Of a stretch of DNA of 64,000 nucleotides, positions 12,119 through 23,586 are shown in pieces. The stretch covers positions 1,178,001 to 1,242,000 of the forward strand of contig LUGG01000015.1 in assembly GCA_001683735.1 (NCBI GenBank), in the 5' to 3' direction. Each line of letters starts with the position of its first letter. Position 1 is the first letter of the stretch. Source of the DNA: Grifola frondosa (Eukaryota > Basidiomycota > Agaricomycetes > Polyporales > Grifolaceae). The notes beneath the pieces were generated by a model. That model ran no database searches. It was not told the DNA's origin and saw only the letters and a program-made list of their open reading frames with translations. Made by a program: the position numbers and the translations under genes.

Positions 12119-12408
12119 CATGCTGTCACGTGTGTGGGTAGTGCAGATGCTGGTCAATGAAATTGGCATGTCCGAGTACCAATCCAGATTGGTGCACGAC
12201 AGCGCTCAGAGGGGGCTTAGCGTATAAGTTTGGCCGACACTCCTGTGGACTTGGAGGTTCTTGCTTCTTCATCAGCAGCCATCAATTGCCCTGATTTTCA
12301 TTAAATCTTGCTTCTCCCATCAATCTCTGCTGCTAATCTTGGATCTAAGTATCTACAATAATGTCTAAGCCCAGTAGGTTAGTGTCAACTTTCTAACTAA
12401 GCTTAACA

Positions 12409-12842
12409 ATGGTTAACTCTTCCATTTGGGCTAGAAAATCACCCTCTGCTAAGCTTCCTGCTCCACGGGAGAAGGCCTCTCCTGTTCCTCTTCCTGGATG
12501 TCATCCTAAGCTGCCAAAGCTGTTCAAGGTCCTTGAACACCCCTTGGATCATTTCCCAGATCACAACCACTATGTTTATCTGCATGATACCTCTTTAGAG
12601 GGATCAGCAGCTTTTGAGAAGTGGTGTCGAGAAGAGCTCAAATTAGCTGTTGGTTTGAAGGAGGAGGCGGATAAGGCTAGTCAGTATCTATCCACATATA
12701 TTCTTAGAAGCTATAACTTATGTTCTCCCTATCAGGCTTGCTCGAGCTAAAGCCGGGAGACTCCATGTTTGTGCACGACATGTATGGAGACGGTGATCCA
12801 GCAAAGGATGTTATCCAGTGCTGGGTGATTCCAGAGGAGTAA
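12409..12842 (+). CDS. Small hypothetical protein, two exons
   Basis: Exon 1 (12409-12679) and exon 2 (12736-12842) are joined by a 56-nt GT-AG intron (GTCAGT...CTATCAG, with a GCTATAAC branch-like site). Together they encode about 125 residues ending LLELKPGDSMFVHDMYGDG and, after that, a stop at 12840-12842. Splicing is supported because it restores one frame across a junction where the unspliced frame ends in a short unrelated tail. The protein has no signal peptide or membrane segment, and I do not recognise a domain. A short upstream frame starts at ATG 12361. A TATA-like GTATAAG lies at about 12221. It sits between the copia element and a MITE, so it may be a transposon passenger. Confidence 0.5.
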
Positions 12843-12904
12843 GAATTTGTCATTTTCTTTTTTGATTATGATTCTAACTTCATCTATGAATTAGTCATCT
12901 GTTA

Positions 12905-13280
12905 GTGTTGCTGCAGCTAAGTCAGGCCTAAATGATATATAACTCATAACTTGGGCAGTTTTTCCGTTTATCATATAATCTTACATTTATTTCATAGCCG
13001 ATATATAGCCGCATACTCTGGCCAAATATCAAAATGTTATGCCTTATATTGATGGAGATATAGCCAAAAAGCTGATTGCAAAGTCTGACTTTTTAGTCAC
13101 TTTTTTACCAATGTAACTGAAATTAAAACATATTAAAGATAATTATGCAAATGGTGGTGTTATATTCAAATATATGTACATCTTAGCTATTAATTTCAAT
13201 TAAGATTATGTAATTATCTGCAAAACTCATGTCAAAATATCTAAAAAGCTGAAACAGGTGTGACTAAGCCATGGCAACAC
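12905..13280. mobile_element. 376-bp MITE with TA target duplication, copy 1
   Basis: The element runs from GTGTTGC to GCAACAC and is flanked by TA on both sides (12903-12904 and 13281-13282). The longer termini also match in inverted form: GTGTTGCTGCAGCTAAGTCA on the left, and the complement of TGACTAAGCCATGGCAACAC on the right. The interior is AT-rich with no coding capacity. A second copy of exactly the same length lies at 34634-35009 in reverse orientation. TA duplications are typical of Tc1/mariner-like elements. No transposase for it is present in the window. Confidence 0.85.
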
Positions 13281-13501
13281 TAGTCATCGGGTCAGAGTTA
13301 GTGCAAGCCTACAGAGATTTACAACAAGATGTTTTGGGCGAGCGCTCTACTCGGTCTCCTTTCACTCCATCTTGGAATAGAGAGACTGGTGCATATGAGC
13401 ATGGTGTGGCTTTTGAGCGCTCCAGGCATGCCGTGCTTTGAAGAGTCACAGTTCTAAACTCAGCCTCTTTGAGTTTATCCATTAACTCATACGTACCAAA
13501 G

Positions 13502-13862
13502 TATCAGAGCCAAAAGCGAATGCTGGGTGCCAGGAGCACACTCAATAGAACAAGACACTGGAGTCCGTGTTGAGCCGCTAAGTACATGATATCGAGAGGA
13601 TATACTACGCACCTGGAGTCCGTGTTGAGCTGCTAAGGAGCACAGCAGAGGACGGACTCCGGAGATGCTATGGAGCGAAATGTAAACAGGAGTAAATAGG
13701 AAAGTGGCACCAACTGTGCTGAAGAATGAAGACACAGTGGACAGTGAATAACGGAGATATGGCTCTGTAAATGTAACAAATATAGCTAGAAAGGGCGCAA
13801 TAAGTGACCGCAATGAAAAGTAAAAATACGAAAGAGAGAGAGACAAAATCATACAACTAACA
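13502..13862 (-). repeat. Solo copia LTR
   Basis: The reverse complement of this stretch is the LTR of the element at 6.9-12.1 kb, beginning TGTTAGTTGTATGA at 13862 and ending CTCTGATA at 13502. No internal region follows, so it is the product of LTR-LTR recombination. It is slightly more diverged than the paired LTRs (deletions near 13735 and 13790). No target duplication is visible (TGCAT and CTTTG flanks). Confidence 0.88.
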
Positions 13863-14609
13863 ATGCATGCCATTGAGATGTCAACAGGGGAACATGGATG
13901 GACATCAGGCTTGCAGGATGGTGAAATAGGGGATAATGCATGCACACATGCAAGCCATCCACAAGTTGATGTATATGGATGCACCCATGGTGTGAACAGT
14001 GGCATGCACACACAGCCATCGATAACAGGAAGTGCAAGGGCTCAGGGTGCAGGAACGGGAACTCGAGGGAGGAGAAAGGTGAGCACTAGTGCTCATGCAA
14101 GCAGGGCCATCTGCATGACCAAGTCCAGATCAATGATGCACTAACAGTTGTCAAGGGGTCAAAATTGGCTAGTTGATGACTGCTAGTGCATCATAGGTCC
14201 AGAGTGGCCTACATATCATTGCTGCCATTTGATCCTCACTCACTGCATGATGGTCTTTTTATGCTAACCCACATCTGCTCCTCATCGTCCATTGTCCGCT
14301 AAATTCTTTTCAAATTAAAATATATCTAATACAATAATGCTAATAAGTTATCAATAATATCTCATATAGGAGAACCTATGTGAATCCCCACAATCCTTGA
14401 TTGTGGTATGGCACTTCTTTCACACCATCTGAAGCCCACTCATGCCACTGGCTGGTTTAACTTTGTTCCTTTTGTGACTCAAAATATAGCTAAATTATAA
14501 TAAATTATCTGACTACAAAACAAACCTGAGTGACCATTGTCAAAGAAATCATGTGGTAGGTTCTGTCAGCATTCAAAAAAAAAAAGAACTACGTTGAAAT
14601 GTAACCAAT
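13863..14609. other. Intergenic stretch with one hairpin
   Basis: No gene is supported. A perfect 11-bp inverted repeat (ATGATGCACTA at 14133-14143 and TAGTGCATCAT at 14184-14194) encloses 40 bases. The rest is low in information apart from scattered CATGCA words. Confidence 0.5.
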
Positions 14610-15615
14610 ATGTCTTCCCTTAACTCAGACATCCTCCGAGAGATTATTTCTCAGCTTGATGTATCTTGGACCAAACAGAAAGAGCTGTCTGATATTAATG
14701 CTCATGCTGAATATTTTCACTGGCTTCTAAGTTTGAGAACGATCAGCCCTGCCTTCTGCAATATATATCTTCCACGGCTCCCCCCTATAGCCATACGACT
14801 CGACAGTCTAGAGATAGCCACTCGGTTATTCATGGATGTCGTACACTATGAGATAATGGGCTGCAAATGCTCTTCAGGGGAATATATAAATCCACAAATC
14901 CATCACGACTTTCTAAATATCTATCTGCTGGAAGTCGATTTTCCAGAGGATGATAATGGACCAGACTTATGGAAACTGGCACGGAAGGCGCTGAAATACA
15001 TGACACAGCTGGTGGAGCTCAATGTCATGGTGGATTATCAAGCACAACAGACGGTGCTAGGAAGAATCGGACAGTGGTGGGAGAGGCACTGCCCAATAGA
15101 TAAACTGAGACTTATAGATCAACGTTCAGAGCCTAGGGTGAGTAACATTATTATAAATAAGAATACCAACTTATGACCTATTTCACCAGCTATCTCTGAT
15201 ACAAGAACAAAGACCATGGGACAACTATCAATCCTTCGCATTTGACCTTCTATTCTTTCCCAACATTCATATCCTTTTCATCAAATCTCCTGTCTTTCCT
15301 TTTCCTATCCCCCAACATTTGCCTGCCATGAGCCTAAACAACCTCTATGAGTTTAAAGCTTATCTGCTGGACAATCCATATGACTTTGAAGATGATGAAT
15401 ACCATATGGTGCAATTTCTTTTCAATAAAGCTCCAGCTTTATTGAACATTTATCTGGAGTATTTCAACTGGCCTATTATGACTACTGAAGAATTCTTATA
15501 TGATGCCATTGAAGTCCGATGTATACATGGACAGCAGAGATTAATGAAAAGGTGGAGATTGAAAAGTTATATTGAGGTGGACAAGGAAAATAAAATCTTA
15601 GCTGGGAAGAAATGA
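14610..15615 (+). CDS. F-box-like / leucine-rich fungal protein
   Basis: Two exons (14610-15137 and 15190-15615) flank a 52-nt phase-0 intron (GTGAGT...TTTCACCAG) and give 317 residues without any break. The N-terminus (LNSDILREIISQLD, then LRTISPAFCNIYLP) has the layout of a fungal F-box helix pair followed by a leucine-rich repeat-like body (residues about 60-250). This is a common form of agaricomycete F-box protein, expected to select substrates for an SCF ubiquitin ligase. The match is to general pattern, so function is inferred. It is the only clearly intact ordinary gene in the first 40 kb, set among transposons. Confidence 0.65.
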
Positions 15616-15750
15616 CAATTAATTACTAGGATACCTATGAAACATTACTTGTAATCCAAGGGCTTGATATCAATTCCTTAATCTTTGTAAGTTAATATAC
15701 CATCAAGCTTATAAATCTTGATAACATACCAATTCAACATGTGCATTCAT

Positions 15751-16330
15751 GTTACGATTGATGAGGAACGAATTAATCGTTCTTATAGGCGAGGTCCCCA
15801 GCCAAATCTTGAAACGCACTTTTCACCCCATTAGTCGTGGGAAAGTTTTTTTAATACAAAAATTTGTATCCGTGGGAACGAAATTTCTAGGTTAGGGTTA
15901 CCATCCAATACAACTAGGTAACAACTTTGTTCTTACTCAGTAAGAAAATTTTGTATGCGAGGTGCTTACTTTTCTTATCAGGTGGCTGAGAAAAACATAC
16001 GGAGATAAAACATATGTCAGATGCACGTGATCTTTGCCATGCCTCTAATCACGAAACAAATGTTCCAAACGATAAAACATGACATAAAACATATCATCAA
16101 TGTCTTTAAAAGTCAGTGTAATGCTATGACATATGTTGTTAAAGAAAAAAAAAACATGTGATTATAAATCTGACATATCCCAAAAGGGCAGGAGATTGAG
16201 CGTCTGTCTATGTGAAGCGCTATTATCCATTATAGATGAGTAATCATAGAGTTACAGTATAGGTTGTTAACATTTATAAATGTGAACGCACAGGTTGAAT
16301 TAATAGGTTAGCAATTTTTATGAACTTGAT
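15751..16330 (-). repeat. Helitron-terminus-related repeat
   Basis: Read on the minus strand this matches 31437-31955 over its length (shared blocks include GATATGTCAGATTTAT, GACATATGTTTTTCTCAG, TAACCCTAACCTAGAAATTT and ACCTCGCCTATAAGAAC). Its distal part (16210-16330) also resembles the Helitron 3' tail subunits (TTTATAAATGT ... ATTACT). It ends like the Helitron in TTCCTCATCAATCGTA (minus strand), followed by a small hairpin (AACATG ... CATGTT). It is probably a non-autonomous relative of the Helitron or a broken terminus. Confidence 0.65.
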
Positions 16331-17582
16331 AGTATATACAAGGTTCACGTGATTGATTGAGTCTTTTTCCAAGCTTTAATTACAAGTAACAGTCTCATTA
16401 GTATCCTTGTAATTAATCATTATTGTCTTGGACAATATCTTGTTTTTCTCCTGTACCTCAATATCAGGTGTTCCGAGTCATGCCCACTGTGTCCATATCT
16501 ATACTCACAAGGGTATTGTACTTGCTGCTGTGCATGCATCGCCTACCACAGTTGGTGCATGAGAACAGCAAAATTGTTGGTGTATGCATGGCTGGAGGGC
16601 ATCATCTTGGCTGACATTCGACATCATGTGTCCGTAAGGTGCAAGCAGGTGTCTGCAGTAGGAAATGCACTCACCAGCCAATGATAAGTGAATGCTTTTC
16701 ATCCAATCTACGAAATACAAATTGCTCCCCCAGGACAATAGTCCGAGGATAAATCACAAGCCCAGACCAGACCAGACAGCAGAAAAAAGATTACATGGAG
16801 AGTGAGACTGCACAATTATTAGCTGCACAGAGACATTCGAGGGGTCTCCGAGTCTAAGGGACTTGGAGCATGAAGGATGATGTCAAGAGGTAGAGCAGGG
16901 CCACTTGTTCTGAGCACGCCGCAGTGTGTAAATCAAGACCGTGATTTGATGCAGGGTACCGTTAACATTGCGCAATCAGGTGCATGCGGTTCTCCGACCA
17001 CCTTGATCAAGATTTTTGTTTCAGTCAATGTGAACAGAAAGATATATAAGTATCGTCGAATAAATTATTGCTAGTTAGTATATGAGAGGAGGGGAATCTT
17101 GTACAGAGGTAGAATTATTATGTGCCATGACTGCTATCCATGAGTAATAAGAAACAAAGGATCCTGCTGCCCCAAAAAGAGCATGAAAGCAGAAGAGCCA
17201 CACAGCAGACATAAACAATATCCAGCATTCCTTACCGAGCTGCACAGCGATCAGGTCAAGAATGCCATCTCGCTCAGCCGCCAGCTCTCTTCATTCTGGA
17301 TCGCATGCGCTTCAAGCAGGATGCTCCCGCTGCTATGCATTGTCACTGATAGGCCCTGCCGTGGGTCACGCAAGCCCGCTCCCATCATGCGGCTCCGATC
17401 TGGGGGGCGGACGCTGGGCTGCAGAGGGAAGTTATACGATGACGGCGGGAGCGATATGCCCGGGAGTTTCGCGCCCCGTCGGGAGTCAGCACTGGATGCC
17501 TCCACAGTTGACTTCGGCCGCATGGAAGAGAAGGTGCCAGTGATAGTACACCGGAGGTTTGACATCAACAATGACATCCGTG
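16331..17582. other. Intergenic, no supported gene
   Basis: Open frames on both strands here are short and lack coding pattern. A TATATAAG-like box occurs near 17042. The plus-strand frame at 17183-17821 overlaps the minus-strand pseudogene and is judged to be its shadow. Confidence 0.4.
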
Positions 17583-18603
17583 CAGTGCACACATTCTGCC
17601 AGACGCGTCAGCACTGCCTATCTTGCACAACACACACTGAGACATACCTCGTCCACATGCAGCGGGACTGTGTGCCTTCACAAATGTCGCGCGGCTCGGT
17701 GAAGTCGACTGGCCGACTGTCACGTCCTCGCCTAACTGTTCCTTCAGTTCGCACACCTTCCCCACGTCTTCGTCTGCAGCCGGAGCGGGGGAAGCAATCT
17801 GCGCCTCGCGGTTCCGCGTGAGCCATGCCTCCATGATCCGCTTCGACTCGCTCTCCTGCTCGCTATCGGAGTGCTGATCTTCAATGACAACAGTGAACCG
17901 TCTGTCGAGCTCTGCCTCCTGTTCGCTAAGTGGTACCCTGTAGCCGTGGGCATCCTTGTACGGATGCGGTACAGCGGGAATAAGCCCCGAGCGCGCAATG
18001 CAGCTTGTCGCTGCTCTAGTGAGCCGAAGTTCGTGAGCGCTGGGGCAGGCGCTTTTGGCATCGGCGGCATGTGCAAGCCCACTTTGCGCTTCGGTTTGGA
18101 AATGGTCGGAGTAGCAGAACCGCGGGTGTTGTCTGTAGGAGAGCTTGGAGAGGTGACAGGTGGCGCTGCATTGCTGCGCAGCTTCGTCGTTAGTTGTTTG
18201 AATAAACCTGGGCCCGAGCCAGATTTGTGAGCTGCTGCAGTATGAGAGGGGGTAGCTGAAGCGGTGGGAAGGGAGGCAGGTCGGCGTCTTTTGGAATGAG
18301 CGGGACAGCGTTGATTGAGATACGAGGCTCTTGAGGCCTTGTGTTGGACTGCCGCATTGTCGAGTTTGCAAGTGGTGTGCGTGAGGTTGAGAGCGAAGTT
18401 GGAGGCAGAGGCAGTAGATCCGTGTCCTTTGATGAGCAAGATTGAACAGGGACAGGAAGTGATCCACGAGCGCCCGGGCTTTGTGTGTTCGGGGGTTGAA
18501 CACTGCGGCTGAAGCGCAGATACCGGGGCACGGGCATGAAAGACGTGGCGGGGTGCTGAATGGGTGCGGGCATGAAGGAAGTGCTTAACGTACCTGCCGC
18601 CAT
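17583..18603 (-). pseudogene. Frame-broken gene of unknown, Pro/Ser-rich protein
   Basis: A coherent protein can be followed on the minus strand from ATG 18603. It has a Pro/Ser-rich N-terminal 130 residues, then (new frame after about 18215) a basic stretch SKPKRKVGLHMPPMPKAP leading to FGSLEQRQAALRARG, then (new frame after about 17990) an acidic helical segment beginning KDAHGYRVPLSEQEAELDRR and continuing to about 17660. The second shift sits at a GGGGC run where one missing base would restore the frame. The conserved-looking block around EQRQAALRARG suggests a real basidiomycete family, but I cannot name it. Confidence 0.55.
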
Positions 18604-19440
18604 GCCTCTTTAACCTCCCGCGTGTACTTCCCCTCACGGCACTAGGTGTGGCATCGGGTGGCGCCCTGCTTCGTCGGGGTCGTCCATCGGCGCGTCCGCG
18701 TGCGTATCTATCGGCGAGTTGTGCGGGCTGCACAGGGGTGTGGATGTGGCGGCCAACGCGAGTACGTAGGCATGGCGAGAGGGCATGCGGGTGCGGCAGG
18801 ACACAGGAAGGGATGTGACACGGGTGTGGAGCTTGGGTGAGAGGTGTAAGGGAGGTGGGCGAGGGACGCAGACGTGAGCGCGGGTGAGAGGCGGGCGTGA
18901 CAGGCATACTGCGGGGCGCGGGCGAGTGTGGAGCGTGGGCGTGAGGGACGCAAGCACAGATGCAGGACGTAGATGTGGACGCGGGCAGGTGTGGGGCGCG
19001 AGAGACACAGTACAAGAGGAGGTTGTGGCTGAGGCTGCTGGCCACAGCTGCATGCTTGCATGCCTGCCCGCACCGTGCATGGATGCGCATGGACGCGGGA
19101 GACATGCACGAGCATGCGGCCGCGGTGAGAGAGCGTGTGGCGTGGCGGCGAGTGCGAACGCGAGCGTCCGGGCGAGTGTCCAGACATGGCGAGGGGACTT
19201 ACCTGGAGTAACCTCTCATCATGTCCTTCGGATGACCAGCATGGGGCCATGGACACCGTGGACCAGCTCGGCGCTGAACGAGGTGTCCGGAATGACGGCG
19301 AGTGCGAGTGGAAGCCAGGGGTGGTAAACGACGCCGTGAGAAGGGAGACACATGAGATGCGGCAGCGGTGGAGAAGGAGACATGGCGGCGGCGTTGTCGA
19401 GGGCCAAAAGCTGACGCGTTGTCGTGAGTATGTGGTGTGA
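18604..19440. other. GC-rich low-complexity block
   Basis: This block is strongly GC-rich, with many GCGGGCG and GTGTGG words. Stop codons are rare on both strands, so long open frames appear in several frames at once. Their translations are monotonous (Arg, Gly, His and Pro rich) and are not supported as genes. Confidence 0.5.
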
Positions 19441-21079
19441 GATAGTAACCACTGTATAAAACGATCTCGATAATCACCGAACCAAAATAGAAAAATCTAT
19501 CTGTGGCAGGGCGAAATATACGCGAAGGGAATCGAGGTATGAAATTAATTTTATACTGCACCAAGCTTGACGGGTTTTTCCTGCTTTCCCAGTTATAGGC
19601 CTGGCCGAATCCGTTGGGGGTGTTATCACAATCACGAAGGTAGGTACGATCCCAAGTGAATGTTTAACGATGATACGATGATGACTTGCCCGGTACGTTT
19701 GTCACTTCTACCTCTCCTCGATATGTCTCCTGTTCTTCTGCTGATGCTCCCTCCGAGGAAGACTTCTCTTTCCTGTCCTATCAACAGTCAACCTTGCCCA
19801 CCTCTGTATGGGGTTGCTGCACTGCTGTGACCTGGAAACTGGGGACCAAGACTTCAACCTTGCCCACCTCTGTTGTGGGGTTTCCTGAAGTGATGTCCGG
19901 ACTGTGGTAAGCAAGTCAACTGACTATGACCGCTTCTGGCTGTGAGACTTTGAGAGTAGAAATCTGGTGTGATTTGGTATGGAGTGAAGTGGGGTGGTGG
20001 GGATACAGAATGGTATCCTTGCCGCCTTGGAGGTCCTCCTTGTTAGGGAAGTGCTGTGTCTGTGTGGCTGAGTGTGTACACCTATGTGCACACCTGTGAT
20101 GACGTGAGATATCCCTGTGATACCTCAGTCAAGTGATCTAGTCTGCTGAGTCTGGGGGGAATCTGGAGGGTGATCCAAATTCCAGTGGAGACTGTGTTTC
20201 TGGCTGCTGCTGGTGGATCCAGTTCTTTGATCCAGTTCTGTTGGATCCAATTCTCTTGGATCCAATTCTATTGCCCTCTCTAAGGCAAGAAAGGAGCTCT
20301 TTATATACCTTTTGAGAGGCCCAGAATTCTCCCCGGACTCTTCTTCTCAGACTGTTCCAGCACTTTCCGGGAGGCTCCAAGCACAAGAAACCATGGTAAC
20401 TACTGTGCTAGAATCTTCCAGTCCTTTCCAAAGTGTTTTCCTGAATGTTCCAGCTGCATCTCCCTGCACTGCCTCTCTGACTTCCTCCAATCAGAGCTCT
20501 CCTAGGTCACCCGGCCCTCAGATTTGCATAGCTTTAGTAAGGCTCTTACAAATCTGGGGCAGGGGATTACAAACCCAAGGTGCCCTTTTCTCCATTTCAA
20601 GGACCTTGCTCTCACAGAGTACATAGCCTTGAAGACTTTGTCATCCATTTGAGATATTCCCTGACTAATGGAGGTCCTCTACCTTATAAATTTGCACAGC
20701 CTTAGTAAGGCAATCACAAATCTAGGGTAGGGCCCTTACAAATCTGGGGGAGTTAGTCTGCCACTTTGAGAAGCACATGGTCTATGGTTCCAGGGCTGTG
20801 AGTCTCCTGAAGGCTGTTCTACATCACCTCAGGTGGCTTGTGGCTGTGTATCCCTGTGACCATTGCCATGCTTCTCTTTTCAAAGGCTGTACAGACTTTC
20901 CCAGGACTCTGCCTTTCTTCCAGTCCCTTCCAGAATTTGCTAACCTGATCTTCTTCTTCCTGTTTCCGCGATGTCCTGCTGTGTCCAACTCCTTGTCTCC
21001 TGACTTTCCTGCACCTGATTCTTTCCCGCACTCCTTTTCCTCATGACCCTCCATGCTTTCCCATCCCATCCTACTTGAT
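19441..21079. repeat. Repeat-rich stretch, possible decayed LTR
   Basis: Several short direct repeats occur: CTTGCCCACCTCTGT near 19794 and 19859; a run of about four TTGGATCCAATTCT-like units at 20213-20272; and a diverged direct repeat of about 60 bp (AGTAAGGC ... ACAAATCTGGGG) near 20521 and 20690. Composition is unlike the flanks. It may be a decayed LTR or other non-coding mobile sequence. No boundary or coding frame supports a firm call. Confidence 0.35.
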
Positions 21080-21457
21080 TTAACGATGGTTGTCGTCATT
21101 TACAAGCGGGTGAAGAGGGTAAATCATGGATTCCGGCTTCGTCATCTCGTTATCCGGACTGACAGCATATAGGAAATATCGCCACCAGGTCATTGCGTAG
21201 GAGACGAGCGAATGCTGAACGTACTCGTATCGTACTGCGAAACCAATAGTGCAGGTACCGTCGATGTGAGAAAGGGCGAGGAATATTCGTGTTTCCTGGT
21301 ACTGGATGATGTGGTCGATATGGCCCGTGAACGTAATTCCGGATCGATCTGTGAGGTGCACGAATCCGGACAGTGGCATGAGGTCGAATCCGATGGCGAG
21401 TGTGTCGTATAATAGGATGGGGAACCGAGGATCGATTACCATGGGGCACCATGGCAT
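21080..21457 (-). other. Possible relic coding exon, unknown family
   Basis: The minus-strand frame 21457 down to 21080 has a varied, protein-like composition (for example LYDTLAIGFDLMPLSGFVHL and DGTCTIGFAVRYEYVQHS), while competing frames look like shadows. It lacks recognisable motifs and splice context, so it could be a relic exon or chance. Confidence 0.25.
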
Positions 21458-21884
21458 GCGTCAATTGGGTGGGATTGGGTGGAGATTTGACATGATTGAT
21501 GATGTCTAAACTCGATCCCGATGGTGACCTTCGTGTGCTGTGCATATTACGGCACTCGGTTGACTTGGTTGCCAAAGATGGTTATTTTGGCCCTGTCCAG
21601 GTACCAACCACGTTTGGTGCGTGACAGCGTGCGTGCGTCAACAGCGAGTGTTAGATGCCTGCGCACGTGCGCGCTCGGGCGGACGTGCGATGTGAGGATG
21701 GGGGGCGTTAATGAGGGAACGTGCGGGACGTCGGGCGTCGGAGGATGTTCGACGCGTGCTGTAATTGTTCTTAATTTAATTTCAATTTTTATCTTTAAAA
21801 AAGTACTTACCGACGACGATGAGCGTCGTTTTCGCGGTGAGCGCGGGGCAAAACCCAATGAGCTCGAATAGGCCGGTCTAGCCT

Positions 21885-21948
21885 GATGACGTAGATGCGG
21901 TCGTCGACGCATCCATTTCGATACGTCGATGACCGCATCTACGTCATC
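21885..21948. repeat. Long perfect hairpin
   Basis: GATGACGTAGATGCGGTC at 21885-21902 is exactly repeated in inverted form at 21931-21948. Six of the next seven bases also pair, leaving a loop of about 14 bases. It lies in non-coding DNA upstream of the small frame at 22384. Confidence 0.8.
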
Positions 21949-22383
21949 CTCGGTGGCTGCCAGCTTCCACTGTGCGCTCGAGTGCGCCTATTCAGCGCTT
22001 AACGTTCGGCAAATTTGCGACTTACTTCCAAGCATCTTCATTGGCAATCCTTGATTTCTATCTTGGAACTCAGTGACTATAGGGCCCAAGGTATGTATCT
22101 ACTATCTCTTTAGCCTGTAATTAGACCAAACCAGGTGTTCTTGACCCCTATAGACCCTCACAATTGCTCAAAATCTCTGTCTATTGTTCTTCTTGTCCAT
22201 TTACTTGACTGGTAAGCTTGTAGACTGTAGTTATTCCCCCTTTTGACTTTATCTCATGTTTCAGATTTCCAATAGTCATCTTTGGCCTTGTCAAAACACT
22301 GTGAGACATATCTGATATTGTAATCATGTCAGTGCTATCTTCAATACTCCTATCATGTTTCCTGAACTAATTAAAATCATAGA

Positions 22384-22635
22384 ATGTCTGTCACACACCC
22401 TCTTGCAAGCTCAGACACCTCTGGTGCATCTTATAGAGGTCATGTTGATGTTGAGGATGAAGGAGATTCCATGGTCATTTCATCTTCTGGTGATTCTTTA
22501 GTCAATTTTTCTGATTCAGTTAACATCCCCTCTGGCTTTATTGCTATTACCTATTCAGGTTTAGATATGCATGGTGCATTTCACATCCTGTACTACAACT
22601 TTATTAGATTACCTATCATAGCAGATGTAGATTAA
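22384..22635 (+). CDS. Small hypothetical protein (83 residues), uncertain
   Basis: The ATG at 22384 directly follows a plausible acceptor (ATCATAG), and a candidate donor (AAGGTATGTAT) lies near 22091, so a 5' UTR intron of about 290 nt is possible. The product has an acidic, Ser-rich first half (GHVDVEDEGDSMVISSSGDS) and no known domain. Because it stops shortly before the minisatellite and Helitron, it may be the first exon of a gene broken by them. Evidence is limited to composition and splice-like sites. Confidence 0.3.
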   Translation: MSVTHPLASSDTSGASYRGHVDVEDEGDSMVISSSGDSLVNFSDSVNIPSGFIAITYSGLDMHGAFHILYYNFIRLPIIADVD

Positions 22636-22933
22636 ATATGGTTTTCTTTAACATTTCTTTAATTGAATTGAGACGGAGTTATCCGGAGTTGCGGAGCTTA
22701 AATAAGTTTTTGATCCATCGACCAGTTTGATGTCGTCTTTTCTTTACACTTTCTTTTGACAGTTGCTCTTCCAACATCATTAACTCAACATGCATATTCA
22801 TTGGTTCTATCTATGGCCTGCCACTCTGTGCTTTGGTGTAGTCATATGGTCTTGCAATATTGACATTAAATATGACACATCTTTCACAGACACCAGGCGA
22901 TTGATATCGCTTAAAAATTATGTGGAGGCGGCC

Positions 22934-23352
22934 ACTATGAAAAATATAACCGTGCCCCTTGTGGGTAGAGTAGAGATGGCTACTCTCAAGTATGCGACCA
23001 TGCCCCCTGTGGGTAGAGTAGAGATGGCTACTCTCAAGTATGCGACCGTGCCCCTTGTGGGTAGAGTAGAGATGGCTACTCTCAAAAATACGACCATGCC
23101 TGATATAGGCAGAGTAGAGACGGCTACTCTCAAGTATTTGACCGTGCCTGATATAGGCAGAGTAGAGACGGCTACTCTCAAGTATTTGACCGTGCCTGAT
23201 ATAGGCAGAGTAGAGACGGCTACTCTCAAGTATTTGACCGTGCCTGATATAGGCAGAGTAGAGACGGCTACTCTCAAGTATGCGACCGTGCCCCCTGTGG
23301 GTAGAGTAGAGATGGCTACTCTCAAGTATGCGACCATGCCTGATATAGGCAA
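22934..23352. repeat. 48-bp minisatellite with serial hairpins
   Basis: Eight full units of 48 bp plus flanking partial units are present. Every unit has AGAGTAG-AGAYGG-CTACTCT, a 7-bp stem with a 6-base loop (first at 22967-22986). Between these stems lies a second small hairpin in two versions: GCCC-N5-GGGT and GCCT-N5-AGGC. Unit length is a multiple of three, so frames on both strands stay open. The 204-residue plus-strand frame (22790-23404) and its minus-strand mirrors are therefore not taken as genes. The array lies just upstream of the Helitron protein frame. Confidence 0.85.
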
Positions 23353-23586
23353 AAAAAACCTTATTATGGATGCAACCAAGACGTTCATACATAGAACGAG
23401 ATAATAGTGTATTTCACTAGGGATGAGGTTATCACTCAATATTGTCTATGTCACGTGATAGACATAGCCAATTGTAATAATCATATGATAAAATCTATCA
23501 TGCAAGAATGTATCTTTGTAGTAATACAGCCTACATCTATATTATTACATTCACATTTAATACATTCAATAGCTTCTTATTATATG

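Noticed and set aside
6883..12123. Perfect 5-bp target duplication for the copia element
   Set aside because: The flanks (CACAT against TACAT or CATGC) do not match exactly for any choice of LTR end.
17183..17821. 212-residue plus-strand frame
   Set aside because: It lies opposite the minus-strand coding signal, and its composition (Arg/Ser/Pro-rich, no motif) is that of a shadow frame.
17744..19105. 453-residue minus-strand frame
   Set aside because: Its first half runs through GC-rich low-complexity DNA in which all frames are open. Only a short middle part belongs to the frame-broken gene at 17.6-18.6 kb.
22934..23352. CRISPR-like array
   Set aside because: Units are contiguous near-identical copies with no unique spacers, in a eukaryotic genome.
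22790..23404. 204-residue repeat protein (16-residue units) on the plus strand, and mirror proteins on the minus strand
   Set aside because: The unit is 48 bp, a multiple of three without stops in several frames, so open frames on both strands are forced. The shared hairpin structure explains the sequence better.
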